Below, one piece after another: positions 42,937 through 52,090 of a stretch of DNA of 64,000 bases. The first letter of the stretch is position 1. Each line of letters starts with the position of its first letter. The DNA is taken from NCBI GenBank assembly GCA_018136815.1, contig CM030935.1, positions 6,570,325 to 6,634,324 on the forward strand, written 5' to 3'. Both the position numbers and the translations under genes were made by a program. Under the pieces are notes generated by a model. It searched no databases, had not been told where the DNA came from, and saw only the letters and a program-made list of their open reading frames with translations. This DNA comes from Isochrysis galbana. Lineage: Eukaryota; Haptophyta; Isochrysidales; Isochrysidaceae.

Positions 42937-44424
42937 ATGGACGCTCTGGACTCGGCCCTCTTCAACCAGGTGGCCTCACACCTGCCGCGCCGCCCTTCGG
43001 CGGGGCGGCGGACAGACTCGCCCGCCGGCATCCCGGTGCGCCCTAAGCCCGACACGCCCGGCCTCGTCTGCGCTCCTCCTCGGCCGAGCGGGAGGGAGCA
43101 CGCTTACGTGCCTGCAAACGGGAGGAGCTCTCCCTCCACCTCTCCTACAATCGGCGGGCCGTTTGCTGGGCGGAGGCAGAGCGCGGGTGGTTTCGCACGG
43201 CACGAGCTGGGCTCGCGCGGCTCGGCGCTCGCCGCATCGCCCACGCGCGCCCCTGGTCCATCGCCATCGCCCGGCTCGCGTGGCGCGATGCTGCAGGGCA
43301 ATGGGCCCGCCGGTGTCATGTACGGCCAGCAGCACTTCAACCCAAAATCTATGGCTGGCGCACGCACCTTGGCGCACCAGCAGCCAGTACGCGTTGTCAC
43401 TCACTCCCCAGAGGCGCGGCCGTCCTTCGGCGTCAATGCCGAGGCGGCGGGCAAGGGGCGGCGCGACTCGATGCCGTCTCGAGATGGCTACGGGCGCGAC
43501 TCAGTCTACGACGCCTCGCCACACTCGCCCTACCGTGGCTCGCCAGGGTCACTGCCGGGCTCTCGTCAAAATAGCCGTGTCGGGCGTGCCTCCTCTGCCG
43601 CAATGTCGCGCACCCCTGCCGTCTCGCACGGCTTCGCTGCCGACCAGAACGAGCGGTGGCGCAACTACATGGAGGATGAGCACTGCATTGCCAAGCTCGA
43701 CGAGCTGCGTGAGGGTGCGATGTGGTTCGGCCTCTTCGATGGGCATGGTGGGCGGACTGCGTGCGAGCTGGCCGCATCGCAGCTTCACAAGACTTTCATC
43801 GATGAAGCGCTCTCTGGGGGGATTGCCACACGGCAACAGGTGTGTGAGGCACTGCGCCGTGCGTTTCTCAAGGTGGATCGCATGCTGCTTCCTGCAGGTG
43901 CAATCCACTGTGGCTCCACGGCCGCAGTGGCTGTCTACCTTCCAAAGGAGGGAGGCAATGGGGCGGAGCTCTATGTCGCCAATACTGGCGATACGCGGGT
44001 GGTGCTCATCGCCGGCGCGACGCCCGGCGCACCCCAGCGCCTCTCGACCGACCACCTGCCCTCAAACAATGCCGAGACACAGCGCGTGATCGGCTGCGGT
44101 GGTGCCATCATCAACGGGCGGGTGGGCGGCTCGCTCGCGGTCACGCGCGCTCTGGGCGACCATTCGCTCAAGGCCGGACCACCAGCGTGCGGCGTCAGTG
44201 CTGAGCCAAGTGTCGTGGCGCGCGATATAGGCCCCACTGATCGGTACCTCATTATGGCATCTGACGGGATCTGGGACGTAGTCTCGGAGGCGGCAGCGCA
44301 GGCACACATTCTGACCACGGCCGGGGGCTCCAATTTGCAGGTCGTGGCGGGATCGCTAGTGAAGAAGGCTGTGGAAGAGGGGTCACGGGATAACGTGTCT
44401 GTCCTGCTCGTGCGCTTCGCCTAA
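42937..44424 (+). CDS. PP2C-family serine/threonine phosphatase
   Basis: A single exon of 495 residues. The first 230 residues are Ser/Pro/Arg-rich and probably disordered. From about 235 a complete PP2C (PPM) domain follows: RWRNYMEDEH (metal- and phosphate-binding Arg and Glu-Asp), LFDGHGG (metal-binding Asp and Gly), GSTAAVAV, ELYVANTGDTRVVL, LSTDHLPSN, GSLAVTRALGDHSLK, MASDGIWDVV (metal-binding Asp) and GSRDNVSVLLVRF at the very end. All metal-coordinating aspartates are present, so an active Mn/Mg-dependent phosphatase is expected. The closest general resemblance is to plant-type PP2Cs, and the substrate cannot be told. The ATG directly follows the pyrimidine tract, and similarity to the family does not extend upstream. 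Confidence 0.93.
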   Translation: MDALDSALFNQVASHLPRRPSAGRRTDSPAGIPVRPKPDTPGLVCAPPRPSGREHAYVPANGRSSPSTSPTIGGPFAGRRQSAGGFARHELGSRGSALAASPTRAPGPSPSPGSRGAMLQGNGPAGVMYGQQHFNPKSMAGARTLAHQQPVRVVTHSPEARPSFGVNAEAAGKGRRDSMPSRDGYGRDSVYDASPHSPYRGSPGSLPGSRQNSRVGRASSAAMSRTPAVSHGFAADQNERWRNYMEDEHCIAKLDELREGAMWFGLFDGHGGRTACELAASQLHKTFIDEALSGGIATRQQVCEALRRAFLKVDRMLLPAGAIHCGSTAAVAVYLPKEGGNGAELYVANTGDTRVVLIAGATPGAPQRLSTDHLPSNNAETQRVIGCGGAIINGRVGGSLAVTRALGDHSLKAGPPACGVSAEPSVVARDIGPTDRYLIMASDGIWDVVSEAAAQAHILTTAGGSNLQVVAGSLVKKAVEEGSRDNVSVLLVRFA

Positions 44425-45277
44425 ACACACACGTACTGCCGCCGGGACACGTGAGGAGCACGCCTGGTGGTGCACCTCCACTCGGCCAAAGCCCAATTAT
44501 GCGTCTTGCACCATTCCCTTCCCCCACACCCCACCCCCTCCTGCGGTCGTCTGGAGAGCCCGGCGAAGAACCCTCGACGGGGCTGCGTTCCGCGGCGGCG
44601 GAGCTCCCCCGCGGAGCTGGAAGCCTTTTTTGACGGGAACCGCCCTCCGCTTGCATGTGCACGGTACAAGGGCGCCACGCTCTTGCAACTGTATGTGTTG
44701 ATATCCGGCACTCCTTGACTGGTCCCATCTAAGTATGATAATGGCATCGTGAATCTCCATTGTCTTGTTCTTGAACATGTGTGTTAATTCTCGGCATTCA
44801 TTCGTGCGGCGTTGTGTGTTTACCCAACGTTTTGAGCTCTCGTGATGCCACTAGAAGTGAAGTATTCGTGGTAGCGTGTTGTTTTTGTTGCGTGCTGAGC
44901 GTATGCGATGCAAATGAATTACTCCCGAATACCACAAGTGGGGCTACGGATTGCCACTTGCGGCGAGTATACTGCCGGTTGACAGCTAATGGCTGCAGCT
45001 AATCGCTAATCCCTTTGCAGCCCAATAGTGAGCAGCAGCTGCAGGCTCATGACCCCAATCCCAACAAACAACAAAGCACAGGGCTGTATTTTGTGGAGCA
45101 GTTGCAAGAGGCCCTCCACGAACTATTTCAAGCCCGTTCTTTCAACCTTCCTAAAACCCCGCAAAAGACCTCTATTAGCTGTCGAGTAAGTAAAAAGGGC
45201 GCGGGCCACCAATACTGGTAGGTACCTCCCGCACTCGATGATCGATGACAACCCGGTGTTTACCCGTAACTGTCGCA
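44425..45277. other. Intergenic, nothing clear
   Basis: Downstream of the phosphatase gene. Around 45015-45220 an open frame (LYFVEQLQEALHELFQARSF) looks mildly protein-like but matches nothing known to me. No other feature is seen. Confidence 0.35.
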
Positions 45278-45305
45278 TTCGCGAATCGACACTCGTTAGG
45301 CTTCT
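45278..45305 (+). repeat. Element terminus, inverted copy of 25101-25128
   Basis: GTCGCATTCGCGAATCGACA followed by CTCGTTAG is the exact reverse complement of the first 28 bases after the 25.0 kb gap. It is a variant of GTCGCATCCGCGATCGAC at 14.1, 22.4 and 64.0 kb. Confidence 0.7.
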
Positions 45306-45829
45306 CTTCGTCGTTCGGTATTTATCGTTATAATTCTCTGCTTTCTCTCGTTCTCGCGGTCAAAAGCTTCGCGTGGACGCATGGGATCTTGGGTTGTGGA
45401 GCGCCCTCTCTCTTTCTCTCGAACGAAGAGAAGGGAAGTTTCGAAGTTTCCCCACCCCCACCCTTCTTCCTCCTAGGCGCCTCGTAAATAGGTTTAATTT
45501 GCTATCTCCCCCGCGTTTCTTTATTTGCTTCTGCTTCTGGGGGCAATCATGTTTAATTTGCGACTTCTTCGTATCTCCCCCTTAGGCACATCGCACTTCT
45601 CTCGTCGTATTCGATAGGTCTTTTGGAATGCGTAGCAGAGATTGCCCGATTGCCCCTCGTTTCCGTTATGGTGCGATTCCCGTTCCAAACGAGATCGCCG
45701 ACAGATCGCCCTTTGATCGTCGTCCGTCGTTGTCGGATCGGAGTGTTTGGGTTTGATTTCAGTCGAATTACGTGAGAAAAGTCGTGGGGCGAGAGTCGGA
45801 GTGTTTCCTGGGTGTCTTTGTCCGTCGTC

Positions 45830-46115
45830 CTGTCGCCAGTCGTCATCCGTCGCTCTCGCTCTTGTCCTCTCGTTCTCTCGCTCTCGTCCAACGTTCATAC
45901 CCCCAACTAAGTTTATACTTAGTTCGCCTATGGGGGGGCACGAGCTCCCCCCCTCTCTCCACTCCTCCCCTCCCTGCCATGGGGGAGGAACCACCCATGC
46001 TCCTCCTGGCATGCCTGATGGCTTGCCAGGAGCCGTCCTCGCCCTCGCCCAACCAAGCCCGCCTGCCTGCCTTTCTCTGCTGACGGGCTGCAGCCCGTCA
46101 GCACCAGCGCCACCT
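45830..46115 (+). repeat. Composite repeat: family of 13.5/41.4 kb interrupted by repeat copy B
   Basis: About 45835-45875 and 46025-46115 carry words of the 13.5 kb family (GTCATCCGTCGCTCTCGCTC; the GCTGACGGGCTGCAGCCCGTCAGC-type hairpin). Between them, 45903-46060 is copy B of the AACTAAGTTTATACTTAGTT repeat (GGGGGGGCACGAGC, CCATGGGGGAGG, CCTGATGGCTTGCCAGGAG). One family therefore appears inserted into, or chimeric with, the other. Confidence 0.65.
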
Positions 46116-46116
46116 G

Positions 46117-46317
46117 CCCTCGCCTCCCCTTGACTCGCGGGCCACACGCCGCGCCGTGTGGCGGGTCGCGCACAAGGGGACGGGCTACGCCGTGCTCGGC
46201 GTGGGCGTCTACCAGGCCCTCTCGGGGCGCGCCCTCATGCCGAGCCAAGGCGACGCCGTTCTCGTCGCGTACGTGGTGCTCCTGGGCCTCTCCTTCGGGG
46301 TGCTCATGGTAGGGTGA
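46117..46317 (+). pseudogene. Stray exon like a cytochrome b561 / DOMON transmembrane segment
   Basis: Without a start codon, the frame reads RRAVWRVAHKGTGYAVLGVG, then VYQALSGRALMPSQGDAVLV and AYVVLLGLSFGVLMVG. Trp-x4-His-Lys-x2-Gly-(Tyr) followed by a helix, Gly-x2, and a second helix matches the C-terminal helices of the cytochrome b561 core, where the His binds heme. The final GG|GTGAGA is a good donor, so this looks like an internal exon. On both sides lie repeat sequences (46115 and 46340), so the exon appears to have been captured or stranded within repeat DNA. Strong GC-rich codon use fits host genes. Confidence 0.45.
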
Positions 46318-46339
46318 GAGTCCCCACGGAGAGGGGAAG

Positions 46340-46385
46340 AAACCCTGAGTGAAAGGAGACCAAATGAAGGCAATCCGCCTTCAGG
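46340..46385 (+). repeat. Dispersed repeat end shared with 21.75 kb
   Basis: AAGAAACC, then GTGAAAGGAGACCAAATGAA and GGCAATCCGCCTT, correspond to 21752-21797 with a few changes. Confidence 0.65.
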
Positions 46386-47434
46386 TAGTCACTGAGGGGT
46401 GTCGTTTTTGTTCGAGTGAGTTATGTTATGTTTCTGATGTCTAGATCCAACGCTACCTGTGTCAAGGCGTTCGAGATCTCTAAGTTGTAAGTTGAACTCC
46501 TTGTCGACGGTGTACAAGGGGGTGATCATTTTGCGCAGGTGTTTGTTGTTAGGAGCGTGTAGTCCTAATCGTTCCCTCTGAGTCTTCAGGCGTTGGTTGG
46601 AAGAATGAACAAGACAATGAAGATTCACGATGTTATCACGATGCCGTCACCATACTCCATACTCAGATGGTACCAGTCAAGAAGTGACGGTAATCAACAC
46701 ACACATAGCCTATGTATGACGGCAGCAGCACAGCCCCATTCACACATACACATATCCATTTGGCACTTGGCACTTGGCACCACCCCATCCACCTTGCCAA
46801 CGTATCTGTATCTGTAGGAAGCGACCGAAATAATCGACGGCTGCCCACGCCCTGAGATGATTGATCAAATCCCCCTGCCCAACAAAAAACGCGCTGCTCA
46901 GAATGCAAATCCGTGAGCATTGAGCATTGAGATACTTCTCCACGAGAGGTCGTTTTCCGTCTGGGGTTTGAACTTTTGTCTTTCTTTTGCTTGTCACTGT
47001 ATGCCGAATAACGCACACCGCGGCCGTCATCATCAGCTAATGGTACGTGTAGTGTGGATAACAAGAGTACCGTGCCTATTGTGGCAAAAGGAACCTGCTG
47101 GTATTCGGTATACCCTGTTGCACAATTGAGAAAGTTCCAGACCTCGTTTTCATTGATCCAGCCGTTAGTTGCTGAGTGCCGAGGTGTGCATTTAGTTGTT
47201 AGTTGTCTAGCCGAGGCGTTTGCACTATTTGGGGTATGCCCATTTTGTTGGCTAGTGTCTGTAGTTCGGCGCTGGGTTGTAACTCTCATGAGAAGATTGA
47301 AGTCAATTATTCTTCCGTGTGTGTAGATATGGATTTGGATTTGGAATGACGTGAACTGAGCAAATAAATAAGCGATGGATGGCTATACATATGGAATGTG
47401 GCATCAACACGCGGCACTGACAACAACATCGCAA
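46386..47434. other. Intergenic, nothing clear
   Basis: AT-richer than the rest, with CA-rich words near 46695-46760. Open frames are of random composition. It includes the 3' region of the following minus-strand gene. Confidence 0.35.
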
Positions 47435-47950
47435 TTATATCTTACTGCCCCCGCTCTGCCAAACGATCCATCTCCAACCCCCGAGAACGGTGATGGACCC
47501 CGTGAAGAAGCTGAGCTCGGCCATATCGAGCGGTCCAGGACCAGCACCAAGCCCTTGCAGCACGATGAGTCCTGCGAATGACAGAGCAACACTTCCCAGC
47601 CATGTATACAGGCAAGCGGTGCCTGCATCAATAGCGCGACCGCGCGTCAAGCTGGGATGATACAAGCGTAGGGAAAGAGCGAACGCGACCCAGGCGACAG
47701 CAAGAAGCGATCCCTGGAGCGCCGGCATCGGCAGCCGCTCCGTGCTCAAGAAGGCATCAGGCACGGACTCAGCGAATGGCGCGAGCACGACATCGACTGC
47801 GCCCTGCACTCCGCCGTAAAGCGTGCAGACGACGCAGTCCCCAACGAGGCACTGGTTGTCCACGGGCGTTGACTCGCAGCACACGCAGAGCCCCCTCCGC
47901 GTCGCCACGCCCATAGCGGGTCGCGCAACAGCAGCGGCCAGGCTGCGCAT
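47435..47950 (-). CDS. Small membrane protein with three predicted helices, unknown family
   Basis: From the ATG at 47950 the minus strand gives 171 residues (MRSLAAAVARPAMGVATRRG). I chose this start because upstream in-frame codons are only Ser/Leu/Pro simple sequence. The first 25 residues are basic and Ala-rich, compatible with an organelle-targeting peptide. CVCCESTPVDNQCLVGDCVVC holds six cysteines and may bind metal. Three hydrophobic segments follow: LQGSLLAVAWVAFALSLRLY, CLYTWLGSVALSFAGLIVLQ and FFTGSITVLGGWRWIVW. I do not recognise the family. It is divergent from the AAA+ gene, 438 bases apart. Confidence 0.6.
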   Translation of the reverse strand: MRSLAAAVARPAMGVATRRGLCVCCESTPVDNQCLVGDCVVCTLYGGVQGAVDVVLAPFAESVPDAFLSTERLPMPALQGSLLAVAWVAFALSLRLYHPSLTRGRAIDAGTACLYTWLGSVALSFAGLIVLQGLGAGPGPLDMAELSFFTGSITVLGGWRWIVWQSGGSKI

Positions 47951-48388
47951 GGCGCAGCTGTCGGTGCGAGGCGAGAGAGAGAGAGAGGGAACAGGAGAGA
48001 GAGAGAGAGAGAGGAGAGAAGTGGAGCGAAGGAGGAAGGGAGGAGGGGGAGGGAAGACGGGAGAAAGGGAGAGAGAGGCAGGGACAAAGGGAGGGAGAAG
48101 AGGGCCGAGCGAGCTAGCCAGTGAGCGAGAGCACACCTCGCAGCACACGGAATTTGTCCTTTCGGAGAGTTATATTTACTCCTACTACTATCTTTCTTTT
48201 CTATGAGTACCTGAACTCTCTCCCACAAAGAATCTCTCTCCCCTTTTGTTTCCGGATATAGTACTATATCCGTAGAGGTAGTACTTGTAGCCCCGATGCC
48301 CCGATTCTTCAGGCTGTTTTCTCTAATAGTACTCTCTGATACTAGAAAACTACGACGATCTCTCCTCTCGCGCGAGCCCCGTCCGGCG
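47951..48388. promoter_or_regulatory. Bidirectional promoter region
   Basis: The half next to the minus-strand gene (47975-48110) is G/A on the + strand, a C/T tract for that gene. The half next to the AAA+ gene is AT-richer with TATAGTACTATATCC, GTAGTACTTG and ATAGTACTCTCTGA. GTACT words like these also occur in the 330-840 region, between the first two genes. Confidence 0.5.
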
Positions 48389-51243
48389 ATGGCGGCGGCG
48401 GCGGCGGAGGAAGATTGGGTATTCGGCTCGTCGTCAGCGGAGGCGTGGCTCTGTCGACGTGTGCGTGCGGTGTTATGCTCCACCAGTCTTGCCGTGTCAC
48501 GTGGCGCTGCCAGCCTGCTCGTCGGCCCGCCTGGAGTGGGAAAGAGCGCTCTCGCTGCGGCAGTCGCGCAGAGAGAGAGAGTAGAAGTGCTCTGGCTCGA
48601 CCCTCTCTCTCTGCTGCGCCCGGATGCCGGGGGATGCGAGGCAGCGGTCCATGCTGCGGCGAGGCGCGTGGCCCAGTCTGCGCCGTGCCTATGGGTCCTC
48701 GACGAGCTTCATACGATCAAAGGCCGCCGCGCTCTTGCGCTAGCAGAGGAGATCCAAAGACTGCTGTTGTCAACCAGGGTGTACGTGCTGGGGATTGCGC
48801 GTGAGGCGGACGCGGTACATCCGGCGCTCCGGCGAGGTGGGCGGCTCAGCCATGTGCAGACGCTCAACGCACCCCTGCCCCACGTACGGCTTGCAATTCT
48901 GCAGCGATATGCCGCAGGGCTGATACCCGAGCCTGCTGATGGCGCAAGCGAGCGCATGCTCAAGACTATTGCCGCTGAGGCGCACGGCATGTGCGGCGCG
49001 CAGCTAGTGGCACTATGCCAAAGAGCGGCGATCGCCGCGGCGGCGCGCCATCGGGTCGAGCGGGCGGGGATATCGGTGCCGGCCCGCCTGGCAGACGGGC
49101 AGATGCGTGTCTACCCGAATGAAGCTGAGTGGCTGCGCACATTGGACGAGCTTCGCGGCGAGATGCTCACCGCACTGGGTTTGGAAGCGCCGGCCAACGA
49201 CCCGTCGGAGGCTGTGAGCGCGGAGGAGGCGGAGGCCAGGTGAGAACGTGCGCGCTGGCGCCGCGTGGCGGGCGACACGGGCCGGCAGTCGCGCACTCTG
49301 CGGTGGGGAAGCGCTGCTTCCTAGAGCTCAGAACCACACCTTCGGTGACCGCGGTGCTGCGCATCCCATGCACAGGCTACTCGAGCTGCCGTCCGGTGAC
49401 GCATTGCTTTCCGCCGTAATCACGCCCCTCCGCCATTTGGATACATTTGCGAGGCTTGGCGTTCCGCCGCCGCGCGGCATCCTGTTGCACGGCCGACCGG
49501 GCGCCGGCAAGACGTCATTGGCCCATCTCGTCGCCGCCACGGCACGCGCCAACTTTGTCGAAGTACACTCGCCGCAGGTGGAGCCTATGTGAAGCCCGCA
49601 CGCGGTCCTCGCAGTGCCGCAACGGAAGCATTTGCATCCTGCAACACTCACTGTAGCCTACCGCCCATGATGCACCAGATCGTCTCGTCAGTAGTCGGCG
49701 AATCTGAGCGCCGACTTTCCGCCCTCTTCGCAGCCGCGCGTGCGGCTGCACCATGCATCCTCTTCTTTGACCAGATCGAGGCCTTGGCACCACCCCGAGG
49801 TGATTTCCTAGCTCTTCATCCTACAACCTAGCTTTGTATCCTAGCCGGCTGCCCAACCCCCTGGTCAAACGCTCCTCGAGCGCCGCTTCGGATTGCTGAG
49901 AGCAACACACACGCTGGGCGGCCTCCTTGTGGTGTTCACAGGAGAGCTGGACATTCAGCACGGGGGGGGGGGGGGGGGGGGCAGAATTGCTCTTCACAAT
50001 CCGATCTCCACCCGTCAACGTCTTAGGCCACGACTCTTCAACCGAAAAAACGCTTGATCGCCTGCTTTCTCTGCTGCTCGTCGAGCTCGACGGTGTCGCT
50101 CGGGCAGATGGCCCACCCTTGATACTCTTAGCGGCCGCATCGGCACCATCCGCCCTCGACCCGGCATTGCTGCGGCCCGGAAGGCTCGACGTGCATGTGT
50201 TTGTCCCGCCACCGAGCGGCAAGCAGGCATGAGCGGCCCCGGCCCCATGCTTGCACAGGGAGTCGCGCAGGGCATCTGGGGCTGACCGGGATCCGCCACG
50301 TCTGGCGACGTCCCAAACTATCCTCTTAGCCAATGTTTGCCGGGATGCACGGCACAAACGGCATGGTTAGTGCATGAGAGCGCACACTTCATATGCGCGA
50401 TCATCTGCCCACCTTCCCCTCGCCCTCGCTCCATCACCTCCTCACGATCACAGGCCCTGGTTCTCCTTCGTCGGATGACGGCCAAGATGCCTCTCAGCCC
50501 TGACACTGATCTTGCTGAAGTTGCTGACATGCTTGGCGTCGTCTCACTTGTGCGTCCCGCCTTGCCTCGATCGTGTATCCGCGAATGGACCTCCCGCCAC
50601 CCAGCCCGAGGACCAACTCGCCGCATCAGACGGTGCCTGGCTGCCCTTCAAGGCTTGGTTATCTCACCCGGCTCTATCTGATCATGCGTATAGGCCGAGC
50701 TTGCGGCAGTGTGTAATGAGGCGGGCATGGAGGCCATGCGGGAGGATGTCAAGTCGGTTAATGTGGCGAGACGGCACTTTTTAAAAGCCATTGCAACGGT
50801 GAGCTTCCGCCGCTCTAGACGCACGGTGCTGTCGTACGCTGCTAGCGAGCCGCACGACAAAACCTTGCGCTTGCACGCCCTGCGCTCGGCTTGCCATAGA
50901 CTTGCCCATCAACGATCACCATCGGGCGTACCCGCTCAAATTGTTTGCCCTCGGCATCGTGCAGGTGCGACATGCAGCGCAGTTTTGGCACGAAAACCGA
51001 GTGGAAACTCCCACGGCTGCGCGTGGACGTGCCGCCAAGTCAGCGCCCATGGCCACCGCTTGTTCTACGCAGGGGTTTGCCTTTGCTCCACCCAGTGCCA
51101 CTGTCAGCGGCTTTCCTCTGGGCGACGCACCACAGAGCTCGGGCCACGGGACCTGCGCCATGCCCTCCAGCGCCGGCATCGGCGAGCCAAAGGCAGTACC
51201 GTTTCGTGGCTTTGAAGGGATGGGGGGCAGGGACACCAAATGA
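48389..51243 (+). CDS. Tandem AAA+ ATPase, AFG2/SPATA5L1-like, with a D2 Walker B Glu-to-Gln
   Basis: Seven exons are inferred: 48389-49239, 49376-49577, 49679-49799, 50027-50226, 50454-50549, 50694-50798 and 50965-51243, giving 617 residues with all phases consistent. Intron 4 appears to be GC-AG (CAG|GCATGA). The first AAA module has Walker A GPPGVGKS (46-53) and Walker B LWVLDELH (Asp105, Glu106). The second has GRPGAGKT (323-330), SSVVGESERR, CILFFDQIEAL, VELDGV and LRPGRLDVHVFVPPPS, then helical-lid parts (MPLSPDTDL; AELAAVCNEAGMEA; ARRHFLKAI). Order and motifs fit the CDC48/AFG2 family, closest in style to SPATA5L1 (AFG2B), which acts in release of ribosome maturation factors. There is no N domain. 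Gln383 replaces the usual catalytic Glu. The last exon is uncertain: reading through its intron also stays open. Confidence 0.8.
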
Positions 51244-51407
51244 TGGCGAGGCGTGCGCGGTCATAGATTGCGGTATGAGTATGAGTACTATCTCCAATTG
51301 TTTCCATGAGCACTTTTCTCTATGCTCCATGCCGCTCGCGGCAGTCTCGCCAAACGTTCACTTACCATTTTGGGAAAAAACTATTGTTATAGTTTCAGCG
51401 ATGGCAA

Positions 51408-51640
51408 CTAAGTTTATACTTAGCTCGCCCATGGGGGGGCACGAGCCCCCCTCTCTCTCTCCACTCCTCCCCTGCCATGGGGGAGGATCCACCCACTCTC
51501 CTGGCACGCCTGATGGCTTGCCAGGAGCACACAGCCCTGCTGACCCATTCCTCTCCCCACAGGCCCGCCTGACTCGCCCGCCCTGGCCCATCGTGGCCTG
51601 CCCATTCCTCTGACCAGCCCCTCCTCCCCCTGGGCCCCCC
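51408..51640 (+). repeat. Dispersed 230-bp repeat, copy C
   Basis: It starts AACTAAGTTTATACTTAGCT, then GCCCATGGGGGGGCACGAGC, a CT stretch, CCATGGGGGAGG, CTCCTGGCACGCCTGATGGC, TTGCCAGGAG, CTGACCCATTCCTC and GGCCTGCCCATTCCTCTGACC. It matches copy A (inverted, 25690-25922) over its length and copy B over its first 150 bases. Confidence 0.75.
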
Positions 51641-51859
51641 TGTTCAGGACCCCCCAGCCAGCTCCAGTCGACCCGCAGGGGCTCGAGAGCCAGCGAGGGA
51701 GAGGCAGGAGGGGCCAGACCCCAGGGTACCACGGTTCTTCTCCCTCCTTCAGAAAGCACCCAATCCTCACTCTTGCCCAATCGTAACCCAGCTGCAATTC
51801 ATCATCGAAGCAGCCGAATGCCGAATGCCAGCCGGATGTAAAGTATCAATCGTCTAGCC

Positions 51860-52090
51860 TCCCGCCTCCCGTGGCTCATGAGAGCTGTGCTCAAGGGCGT
51901 GCTTGTCAATCTGCTTGAGCTGATGAACCCAAAGTGAGTCCACCTTTCCCTCCTCGTTCTCCACCACCTCGCCTGTGCTGCGTTGCTCGGGCTCGGGATC
52001 AAGGCCATCCCGAGGGAGGACGCTGTCACCCTCCGCCTCCGCGAGCGACGCAGCTCGTCGCGTACAGTGACGCTTGCCTACGAAGGAGGT
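51860..52090 (+). other. Possible exons of an unidentified gene
   Basis: MRAVLKGVLVNLLELMNP ends at a perfect donor (CCAAA|GTGAGT, about 51933). A second stretch reads KAIPREDAVTLRLRERRSSS and RTVTLAYEG, ending at another donor-like GGAG|GTGAGG (about 52087). The spacing fits the short introns of this genome, but I cannot fix the first exon, the join or a family. Confidence 0.25.
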
